Part shown: positions 1-6,906 of the stretch, one piece after another
Position numbering within the stretch: position 1 is the stretch's first letter
Layout: the number at the start of each line of letters is the position of its first letter
NCBI GenBank assembly: GCA_051201605.1
Contig: CP179201.1
Span: 2,356,001-2,420,000, forward strand
Direction: 5' to 3'
DNA length: 64,000 nt
From: CABZJG01 sp902512685
GTDB taxonomy: Bacteria > Pseudomonadota > Alphaproteobacteria > Rhodobacterales > Rhodobacteraceae
Program-made: the position numbers and the translations under genes
The notes under the pieces: model-generated
The model's input: only the letters and a program-made list of their open reading frames with translations
Database searches by the model: none
Told to the model about the DNA's origin: nothing

Positions 1-171
1 GACCACCAGTGTTTCAAAGACGTTCTGGTTATGAAGGGTAAAGAGAACCCATCGAACGAGTACGACACACTTGAGATCCTCGAAGTTACTCCCCGTGCTC
101 AGGTTGAATATGCTCCTGATCACCCAATGTTCGCCGGTGGTGATCTTGGTGCTTGTAACCCGGGCGCGTAA
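1..171 (+). CDS. Branched-chain amino acid-type ABC transporter substrate-binding protein, C-terminal end
   Basis: The open frame enters from the left edge and ends at TAA 169-171; 56 residues are visible and the start lies outside. The visible tail contains HQCFKDVLVMKGK and ends in a Cys-Asn-Pro-Gly-Ala stretch, which I recognise as the C-terminus of the periplasmic binding protein that accompanies LivHMGF-type transporters in alphaproteobacteria (Leu/Ile/Val-binding-like family; some members bind amides or urea instead). It is followed by a hairpin and then by the four remaining subunits on the same strand, which supports the assignment. The exact ligand cannot be told from this fragment. 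Confidence 0.75.
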   Translation, partial: DHQCFKDVLVMKGKENPSNEYDTLEILEVTPRAQVEYAPDHPMFAGGDLGACNPGA

Positions 172-186
172 GCCAAATACTCTCTG

Positions 187-210
187 TAAGGCGGGGCTTT
201 CCCCGCCTTA
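187..210 (+). terminator. Hairpin between binding protein and permease genes
   Basis: A perfect 10-bp inverted repeat TAAGGCGGGG/CCCCGCCTTA with a four-base loop lies 15 bases after the binding-protein stop and 65 bases before livH. It has only a weak T-rich tail. In binding-protein-first ABC operons such hairpins act as partial terminators or 3'-end stabilisers that give more binding protein than permease; that role is inferred here. Confidence 0.7.
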
Positions 211-274
211 CTTCTATTCAAGGGAGCGGTCGTTCGACAAAATGGTTCATTTAATTATCTAGAGGTAGGGGAAG

Positions 275-1294
275 ATGAGCGAGTTCATTCTTCAAGTCCT
301 AAACGGCCTCGACAAGGGTTCCGCTTATGCGCTGATCGCCCTTGGTCTGACGCTAATCTTCGGCACACTTGGTGTTGTGAACTTTGCCCACGGGGCCCTG
401 TTTATGATCGGTGCCTTCTGTTCTGTGACACTTTCGCGGATTCTTCATGTAAGCTTTGAAACTGTGGACCCCACACAAAAGGACTTTTTGGGTAACCCCT
501 TGAAGGTCAAGTCGTCCTATATGGAAAGCTGGTTCGGACCCGAAATAGGCGGTGCGATAATCGACTGGTCGGTGCCTTTGGCGATTTTGTTCTCGATTCC
601 CATAATGATCGTCGTCGGCATCGCGATGGAGCGTGGCCTGATCAAGCACTTCTATAAGCGCCCACACGCCGATCAGATTCTTGTGACATTCGGCCTAGCA
701 ATTGTTTTGCAGGAAATCATCCGCGGCTTCTACGGCGCGAACCCGATCCAGACCCCTGCCCCAGAAGCACTGTCATCAGTTTCACAACTTGGCGGCGCAA
801 TTGGTCTTGAGATCGTTTATCCTGCCTGGCGCATGGTCTACTTCTTCTTCTCGCTGGTAGTTATCGGCGGTGTGTTCGCTTTCTTGCGGTTCACGACCTT
901 TGGTATGGTTGTTCGCGCCGGTATGGCTGACCGTGAAACGGTTGGCCTAATGGGCATCAACATCGACCGTCGCTTTACCATTATGTTCGCAATCGCGGCC
1001 GTTGTCGCTGGTTGGGCAGGCGTAATGTACGCACCAATTAACGCGCCAAACTATCACATGGGCATGGACTTTCTGGTCCTCAGCTTCGTTGTGGTTGTTG
1101 TTGGCGGTATGGGCTCTCTGCCCGGCGCTGTCGCAGCAGGATTCCTGCTCGGCATCCTGGAAAGCTTCGCCTCCTGGGAGCGCTTCAAGGTGTTTGACGG
1201 TCTGGATCAGATCATCATCTATCTCGTAGCAATCATCATTTTGCTTAGTCGCCCTCGTGGCCTGATGGGCAAAAAAGGCGTGATGGAGGATTAA
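275..1294 (+). CDS. livH: Branched-chain amino acid ABC transporter permease LivH-type
   Basis: This 339-residue polytopic membrane protein is one half of the transport channel. It opens with NGLDKGSAYALIALGLTLIFG, the typical LivH N-terminus, and has about eight hydrophobic segments through to the C-terminal RPRGLMG motif that is usual for the family. The ATG is preceded by a purine-rich GAGGTAGGGG site. It carries an insertion of roughly 40 residues near positions 55-95 that is longer than in E. coli LivH. It is separated from livM by two bases and so is co-transcribed and probably translationally coupled. The substrate is inferred only from family membership. Confidence 0.88.
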   Translation: MSEFILQVLNGLDKGSAYALIALGLTLIFGTLGVVNFAHGALFMIGAFCSVTLSRILHVSFETVDPTQKDFLGNPLKVKSSYMESWFGPEIGGAIIDWSVPLAILFSIPIMIVVGIAMERGLIKHFYKRPHADQILVTFGLAIVLQEIIRGFYGANPIQTPAPEALSSVSQLGGAIGLEIVYPAWRMVYFFFSLVVIGGVFAFLRFTTFGMVVRAGMADRETVGLMGINIDRRFTIMFAIAAVVAGWAGVMYAPINAPNYHMGMDFLVLSFVVVVVGGMGSLPGAVAAGFLLGILESFASWERFKVFDGLDQIIIYLVAIIILLSRPRGLMGKKGVMED

Positions 1295-1296
1295 TC

Positions 1297-2496
1297 ATGC
1301 TGGGTCTAGAAAAGAAAGACTTCAATCTATTGATGGTGGTCGTCGGGCTGAGCTTTTTCGCCCCCCTCATCCTCAACTTGTTCCCCAAAGAATCGGCTTT
1401 GGCCTTTTTCAACGGGGGTTACCCAGACCTTATGCAGCGTTTCGCGATTTTCGGGATCTTTGCTATCGGGTTTAACATCCTGTTCGGTCTGACCGGCTAC
1501 CTTTCGTTTGGTCACGCAGCCTTTTTGGGTGTTGGCTCCTACGCAGCGGTTTGGATGTTCAAGCTTCTTGGCTATAATATCATCCCTGGACTACTTCTTA
1601 GTGTCGTTGTCGCGGGTATGCTGGCAGTTGTTATCGGCTACGTCTCACTGCGTCGCTCAGGTATCTACTTCTCGATCCTGACACTCGCGTTCGCGCAAAT
1701 GATGTATTCCATTGCTTATTCTGACCTATTTGGTCGGTGGCTCGGCATCACTCTGACAAATGGTGAAACTGGTCTTCAGGTCTATAACAACGACCCGCAG
1801 ATTTTGATAGGAGCAAACAGCTCGACCGTGCCACACATCTTTGGTCTGGAAATGAACTCGCGATTTACACTTCCAGTTGGACCTTGGGAATTCGTTTTCC
1901 CAGTTGGTTACTACTTCTGTGCCATCTTCCTAGTGATTGCGTTCTACCTATCGATCCGGATCTTCCGCTCGCCATTCGGTCTGATGCTTCGTGCTGTTAA
2001 GTCGAACAACCAGCGTATGACATACACTGGCTTAAATCCACGCCCCTACACACTAGCTGCGTTCATCATCTCAGGTATGTACGCAGGTCTGGCAGGAGGT
2101 CTTCTTGCTTCGATGGACCCGCTGGCTGGTGCAGAACGTATGTACTGGACTGAAAGCGGCGCGGTTGTGATCATGACCATTCTTGGTGGTGTTGGCACCC
2201 TGATCGGTCCGGTCTTGGGCGCAGGTACCATCAAGTACATGGAGAACATCATCTCGAAGATGAACGAAAAGCTTCTTCATGACTGGTTCAGCTTCCTTCC
2301 GGAAAGCCTGGAACATGCCATGGTCTGGTGTGCATCTTGGTTCACCGGCGAAGGCTGGCACATGACACAAGGTATCGTCTTCATGCTCGTCATCATCTTC
2401 CTGCCTGGTGGTTTGGTTGAAGGTGGTAAACGCGTGATCGATCGCTTCCGCGGCAAGTCTAACAACGAAATCGCATCCAAGCAACCTGCAGAATAG
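1297..2496 (+). CDS. livM: Branched-chain amino acid ABC transporter permease LivM-type
   Basis: A 399-residue inner-membrane protein, the second permease subunit. The region around residues 60-75 (GLTGYLSFGHAAFLGVGSY) is the hallmark LivM segment, and the C-terminal FLPGGLV motif is also typical. It is longer than many LivM proteins because of a loop of about 80 residues (roughly 155-200) between transmembrane segments and an additional periplasmic-looking stretch near 325-360. It lies between livH (two-base gap) and livG (11-base gap). Confidence in the family is high; ligand specificity is not visible. Confidence 0.88.
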   Translation: MLGLEKKDFNLLMVVVGLSFFAPLILNLFPKESALAFFNGGYPDLMQRFAIFGIFAIGFNILFGLTGYLSFGHAAFLGVGSYAAVWMFKLLGYNIIPGLLLSVVVAGMLAVVIGYVSLRRSGIYFSILTLAFAQMMYSIAYSDLFGRWLGITLTNGETGLQVYNNDPQILIGANSSTVPHIFGLEMNSRFTLPVGPWEFVFPVGYYFCAIFLVIAFYLSIRIFRSPFGLMLRAVKSNNQRMTYTGLNPRPYTLAAFIISGMYAGLAGGLLASMDPLAGAERMYWTESGAVVIMTILGGVGTLIGPVLGAGTIKYMENIISKMNEKLLHDWFSFLPESLEHAMVWCASWFTGEGWHMTQGIVFMLVIIFLPGGLVEGGKRVIDRFRGKSNNEIASKQPAE

Positions 2497-2507
2497 GGAG
2501 AAGACTG

Positions 2508-3263
2508 ATGGGTATTCTTGAAGTTAAAGGCATAAACAAGCGCTTCGGTGGCCTGCAGGCCTTGTGCGATGTGAACCTAAGCGTTTCCGAAAACACCGTC
2601 CACGCGATTATCGGCCCAAACGGGGCCGGAAAATCCACCCTGCTCAACTGCCTCATTGGCAAGCTCATTCCTGATACCGGAAGCGTCATGTTTGACGGCC
2701 AATCGGTTCTGGGTCGCTTGCCCTACGAGATCAACCAGATGGGCATCAGCCGCGTGTTTCAGACACCTGAAATTTTCGGCGAACTGAATGTGATGGAAAA
2801 CATGATGATCTCATGTTTCGCCAAGCGTGACGGTTCGTTCCGCATGCAGGCAATGGCGGGCATGATGCGCGAAACGGACATTGTCGAAAAAGCCGAGCAA
2901 ATGCTTGACGACATGAATTTTGCCGACAAGCGTAACGATCATACCGCAGCGATGTCACGAGGTGATAAACGCCGCCTTGAAATTGCTATGTGTCTTGCAC
3001 AGGAACCTCGTCTGCTTCTTCTCGACGAACCGACAGCGGGTATGGCACGTGCTGATACAAATAACACGATCGATCTGCTCAAGCAGATCGACGAAGAACG
3101 CGACATCACCATCGCGATTATTGAGCACGATATGCACGTTGTGTTCTCGCTGGCAGATCGGATCACTGTTCTTTCTCAGGGCACGCCGCTGGTTGAAGAC
3201 ACGCCTGACAAAATCAAAGGCCACCCGAAGGTACAAGAAGCGTACCTCGGCGAAGCCGCGTAA
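2508..3263 (+). CDS. livG: ABC transporter ATP-binding protein LivG-type
   Basis: A 251-residue cytoplasmic ATPase. Walker A GPNGAGKST is at residues 36-44 and Walker B LLLLDEPTAGM follows near 165-175, with the switch histidine in IIEHDMHVVF. The signature is MSRGDKRRLEIAM rather than the canonical LSGGQ, a variation I recall from this LivG subfamily and therefore not evidence of inactivity. The start is supported by an upstream GGGAGAAG. It sits tightly between livM and livF as the fourth gene of the operon. Confidence 0.88.
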   Translation: MGILEVKGINKRFGGLQALCDVNLSVSENTVHAIIGPNGAGKSTLLNCLIGKLIPDTGSVMFDGQSVLGRLPYEINQMGISRVFQTPEIFGELNVMENMMISCFAKRDGSFRMQAMAGMMRETDIVEKAEQMLDDMNFADKRNDHTAAMSRGDKRRLEIAMCLAQEPRLLLLDEPTAGMARADTNNTIDLLKQIDEERDITIAIIEHDMHVVFSLADRITVLSQGTPLVEDTPDKIKGHPKVQEAYLGEAA

Positions 3264-3275
3264 GGTGGGGGTAAG

Positions 3276-4031
3276 ATGAACGTCAAACTTGATTTCTCGA
3301 AAAACGCCAACAAGACGAAAACAGCACCAGCGTTCCTTTCGGTTTGGGATCTGCAGTCGTACTATGGTGAGAGCTACATCATCCAGGGCATCAGCTTTAA
3401 TGTCCACGAAGGCGAAATCCTCGCGCTTCTGGGTCGTAACGGTGCCGGCAAAACCACAACCCTGCGTTCAATCGCGCGTCTGGCATCGCCTCAAGTGAAC
3501 CACGGTGAAATCTGGCTGGACCACCAGCGGCTTCACACAATGGAATCGCACGAAGCATCATCGGTTGGCCTCGGACTGGTCCCGGAAGATCGTCGAATTA
3601 TTTCTGGCTTGACAGTGGAAGAAAACCTTCAGCTGGCGCAAATTGCACCTCCAATAGGTTGGTCACTCGAACGTATTTATGACCTGTTTCCTCGCCTCGG
3701 TGAGCGCCGAAAGCAGGAAGGCGTTACGCTTTCAGGCGGTGAACAGCAGATGCTTTCGATAGCGCGCTCCTTAGCCCGTGACATTAAAGTTCTTCTTCTC
3801 GACGAACCTTATGAAGGTCTCGCGCCGGTTATCGTCGATGAGATCGAAAAAATGCTCCGCATCATTAAAGAGCAGGGCATCACCACAATCATCGTTGAGC
3901 AGAACGCCGTGCGCGCGCTTCAATTGGCCGACCGTGCTATTATTCTCGACACCGGTAACATCGTATTCGACGGCACCGCCGAAGAACTTCTTGAAAATGA
4001 AAAACTTCGCACAGAATACTTGGCGATTTAA
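3276..4031 (+). CDS. livF: ABC transporter ATP-binding protein LivF-type
   Basis: A 251-residue ATPase, partner of LivG. GRNGAGKT (Walker A) lies at 53-60, the signature LSGGEQQML near 150, and Walker B VLLLDEPYEGLAP near 170. The N-terminus carries about 20 residues more than the usual LivF before the first beta-strand; the ATG used here is preceded by a strong GGTGGGGG, so this longer start is favoured. It is the last gene of the operon and is followed after nine bases by a strong hairpin terminator. Confidence 0.88.
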   Translation: MNVKLDFSKNANKTKTAPAFLSVWDLQSYYGESYIIQGISFNVHEGEILALLGRNGAGKTTTLRSIARLASPQVNHGEIWLDHQRLHTMESHEASSVGLGLVPEDRRIISGLTVEENLQLAQIAPPIGWSLERIYDLFPRLGERRKQEGVTLSGGEQQMLSIARSLARDIKVLLLDEPYEGLAPVIVDEIEKMLRIIKEQGITTIIVEQNAVRALQLADRAIILDTGNIVFDGTAEELLENEKLRTEYLAI

Positions 4032-4039
4032 TCGCCTCT

Positions 4040-4061
4040 CCCCGCCCGATTTCGGGCGGGG
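4040..4061 (+). terminator. Hairpin terminator of the liv operon
   Basis: CCCCGCCCG and CGGGCGGGG form a 9-bp all-GC-rich stem with a four-base loop, starting nine bases after livF. It is followed by a modest T-containing stretch (ACATTTTG). It separates the transporter operon from acs. Confidence 0.75.
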
Positions 4062-4101
4062 ACCTACATTTTGACTGGAAAATTGAGGAAGAAAACTCGC
4101 A

Positions 4102-6051
4102 ATGTCCGAAACCAAATCTTATCCGCCGTCCTTTGATTTCGTAGAAAACGCCATAATCAATGAGGCCAAGTATGATGAAATGTACGCCGCTTCAATTGCT
4201 GATCCTGACGCATTTTGGGCCGAACACGGCAAGCGCATCGACTGGATCACGCCATTTACCAAAGTCAAAAACGTGAACTATTCGCACCCGGAGATTTCGA
4301 TTAAATGGTTCGAAGACGGAGGGATGAATGTATCAGCGAATTGTATTGACCGTCATCTTGAGAATCGCGGCGATCAGACTGCGATTATCTGGGAAGCAGA
4401 CGATCCTAGTCTTGCTAAGCAAATCACCTATCTCGAATTAAGCGAGCAGGTGAACAAAACGGCGAACGTTCTGAAGGGTCTGGGTATAGGTAAAGGCGAC
4501 CGCGTCGTTCTTTATCTTCCAATGATCCCTGAAGCAGCCTACGCAATGCTTGCCTGCGCGCGTATTGGTGCGATCCACTCAATCGTGTTCGCGGGCTTTT
4601 CGCCAGAAGCATTGGCGGCACGTATTGAAGGCTGTAAAGCTTCGCTGGTTATCACCGCAGACGAGGCCCCTCGCGGTGGTCGCAACACTCCGCTGAAGAC
4701 AAATGTCGACAAGGCAATGGACATCTGCGGCGACGTTAAGACACTTGTCGTAGAACGTACCGGTGGCGATGTTGGCATGAAAGAAGGACGCGACCACACG
4801 TATTACACGCTTATGGCGCACGCCTCGACTGAGTGTGAACCTGAAGTGATGAACGCCGAAGATCCACTGTTCATCCTCTACACCTCGGGTTCCACCGGTG
4901 CTCCCAAAGGGGTTGTTCACTGCTCAGGCGGGTACCTCGTGTGGGCCTCAATGACCCATGAATACGTGTTCGACTATCACGAAGGTGACATCTACTGGTG
5001 CACTGCTGACGTGGGTTGGGTCACGGGCCACAGCTATACCGTCTATGGGCCACTGGCCAACGGTGCAACCACACTGATGTTTGAAGGCACCCCAACCTAC
5101 CCTGACGCCGGTCGTTTCTGGGCCGTGTGCGAGAAGCACAAAGTGAACCAGTTCTACACTGCGCCAACCGCGATCCGCGCACTTATGGGCCAGGGCAACG
5201 ATTTTATTGAAAAATACGACCTTTCAACGCTCAAGGTTCTCGGCACCGTAGGCGAGCCGATCAACCCTGAGGCTTGGAAATGGTACAACGAAGTAATAGG
5301 TGGCGATAACTGCCCAATCGTTGACACTTGGTGGCAGACTGAAACCGGCGGTCATATGATGACTATCCTTCCAGGCGCACATGCAGCCAAACCGGGTGCA
5401 GCGATGAAGCCCTTTTTCGGCGTGAAGCCCGTCGTGCTTGAGCCAACCTCGGGGGAAGAGATCGAGGGAAATGCTGTTGAGGGCGTTCTCTGCATGGCAG
5501 ACAGCTGGCCAGGTCAGATGCGCACCGTGTATGGCGATCATGAGCGTTTCGTGAAAACCTATTTCAGCGATTACAAAGGCTACTACTTCGCTGGTGACGG
5601 GTGCCGTCGTGATGAAGATGGCGACTACTGGATCACTGGCCGTTTAGACGACGTGATCAACGTATCAGGTCACCGCATGGGTACCGCCGAGGTCGAAAGC
5701 GCCCTCGTAGCTCACCCTGCAGTTTCAGAGTCGGCTGTTGTTGGCTACCCACATTACATCAAGGGTCAGGGCATCTATTGCTTCGTTGCATTGATGGAAG
5801 GTCAGGAATATACCGACGAGCTGAAAGTCGAGCTTCGCAACTGGGTACGCAAAGAAATAGGTCCAATTGCTTCGCCTGACCTAATCCAGTGGGCACCTGG
5901 CCTACCCAAAACCCGTTCGGGTAAAATCATGCGTCGTATCCTTCGCAAGATTGCCGAAAACGACTATGGCGCGCTTGGCGACATCTCGACACTTGCCGAT
6001 CCGGCTGTCGTGGACGAGTTAATCGAAAACAGAATGAACCGTGGATTGTAA
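4102..6051 (+). CDS. acsA: Acetyl-CoA synthetase
   Basis: A 649-residue AMP-forming ligase that converts acetate, ATP and CoA to acetyl-CoA; this is the normal length. The phosphate-binding loop YTSGSTGAPKG is at 260-270, the acetate-pocket motif VDTWWQTETGG at 407-417, and the acetylation-regulated lysine motif KTRSGKIMRR near 604-613 with the catalytic lysine at about 608. The tandem tryptophans of the acetate pocket indicate acetate rather than a longer acid. The ATG is preceded by GAGGAAGAAA. A two-component system lies 230 bases downstream and may control acetate use (see there). Confidence 0.95.
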   Translation: MSETKSYPPSFDFVENAIINEAKYDEMYAASIADPDAFWAEHGKRIDWITPFTKVKNVNYSHPEISIKWFEDGGMNVSANCIDRHLENRGDQTAIIWEADDPSLAKQITYLELSEQVNKTANVLKGLGIGKGDRVVLYLPMIPEAAYAMLACARIGAIHSIVFAGFSPEALAARIEGCKASLVITADEAPRGGRNTPLKTNVDKAMDICGDVKTLVVERTGGDVGMKEGRDHTYYTLMAHASTECEPEVMNAEDPLFILYTSGSTGAPKGVVHCSGGYLVWASMTHEYVFDYHEGDIYWCTADVGWVTGHSYTVYGPLANGATTLMFEGTPTYPDAGRFWAVCEKHKVNQFYTAPTAIRALMGQGNDFIEKYDLSTLKVLGTVGEPINPEAWKWYNEVIGGDNCPIVDTWWQTETGGHMMTILPGAHAAKPGAAMKPFFGVKPVVLEPTSGEEIEGNAVEGVLCMADSWPGQMRTVYGDHERFVKTYFSDYKGYYFAGDGCRRDEDGDYWITGRLDDVINVSGHRMGTAEVESALVAHPAVSESAVVGYPHYIKGQGIYCFVALMEGQEYTDELKVELRNWVRKEIGPIASPDLIQWAPGLPKTRSGKIMRRILRKIAENDYGALGDISTLADPAVVDELIENRMNRGL

Positions 6052-6280
6052 GATGCGGTTACTTGTGGGACATTTTGCCTATTGATTATAGCTTTTCTCT
6101 GAGTCTTTCGTAAGGCGTTTTTCCGTTGCGGGCACCACATTTCGCCTTTGCATGTGCCGAGATTGTTCGGCGCGCCGCGAATTTTCAGTTTTTACTGAAG
6201 ACTTTTGACATTAGTCGAAGAAATAATGTTAAGTAGTGTAACAGCCACTCTGTGCAGTGCAGCAAGTTGTGGAGAAAACT

Positions 6281-6649
6281 ATGGCCAAATCTGTTTTGCT
6301 CATTGAAGATGAGCCAAACATTACTGAAGCAGTCCGTTATATTCTGTCTCGTGATGGCTGGACCGTTAAAACCCATGCGAAAGGCGATAACGCGAATGAT
6401 GTTATTTCAAGCTATCAACCCGATCTGATTATTTTAGATGTCATGCTGCCCGGAAAAAACGGTTATGATATTTTGCGCGACCTGCGGCAATCCGCTGAAG
6501 GGGTGGGCATCCCAGTGCTCATGCTTACCGCTCGGGGACAAAACAAAGATCGCGAAAAAGCAAAAGCTTTAGGTTGTAGCCGCTTCATGACAAAGCCTTT
6601 TTCCAATCAAGACCTTATTGCTGCGGTGCGCGAATTGGCAGGATTATAG
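6281..6649 (+). CDS. Stand-alone receiver-domain response regulator
   Basis: A 122-residue CheY-like protein consisting only of a receiver domain. The acidic pocket begins at Asp10, the phosphoacceptor is Asp53 in ILDVMLPGKNG, and the conserved lysine is Lys105 in MTKPF. The ATG at 6281 is chosen over an upstream in-frame start because GGAGAAA lies directly before it. There is no output domain. It is two bases from the next gene and forms an operon with a small membrane protein and a symporter-kinase. In CrbS/CrbR systems of gammaproteobacteria the regulator has a LuxR-type DNA-binding domain; here it is absent, so signalling must pass to another protein. Confidence 0.85.
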   Translation: MAKSVLLIEDEPNITEAVRYILSRDGWTVKTHAKGDNANDVISSYQPDLIILDVMLPGKNGYDILRDLRQSAEGVGIPVLMLTARGQNKDREKAKALGCSRFMTKPFSNQDLIAAVRELAGL

Positions 6650-6651
6650 GC

Positions 6652-6906
6652 ATGTCTAAAAGTTCAGTTTTTCTTGAGCGGCGCACTTATCGAGCACGCA
6701 GAGTTTTAGATGCGCTGCGCCTTTTGCCACTGCTCAGCGTTTTCCTATGGAGTGTTCCTTTACTGTGGAACTCCTCTGGCTTGGCTCCCGTTATGATTTC
6801 GAATGCTAGTATCTATATTTTTGGGGTGTGGTTTATATTAATACCCTGTCAGTTTTGGCTGTCATTTAAGCTGCGGGAAATGCCCGTGGATGAGGCCGGT
6901 GGGTAA
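6652..6906 (+). CDS. Small two-helix membrane protein, possible symporter small subunit
   Basis: 84 residues with two hydrophobic helices at about 22-40 and 50-73, a basic N-terminus (RRTYRARRVLD) and a charged tail (KLREMPVDEAGG). I do not recognise a named family with certainty. The size, helix layout and position immediately before a sodium:solute symporter domain resemble the DUF4212/YjcH-type small subunits that precede acetate-type symporters. The stop overlaps the start of the kinase gene by one base (TAATG), so the two are translationally coupled. A role as a partner of the kinase's symporter domain is inferred. Confidence 0.65.
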   Translation: MSKSSVFLERRTYRARRVLDALRLLPLLSVFLWSVPLLWNSSGLAPVMISNASIYIFGVWFILIPCQFWLSFKLREMPVDEAGG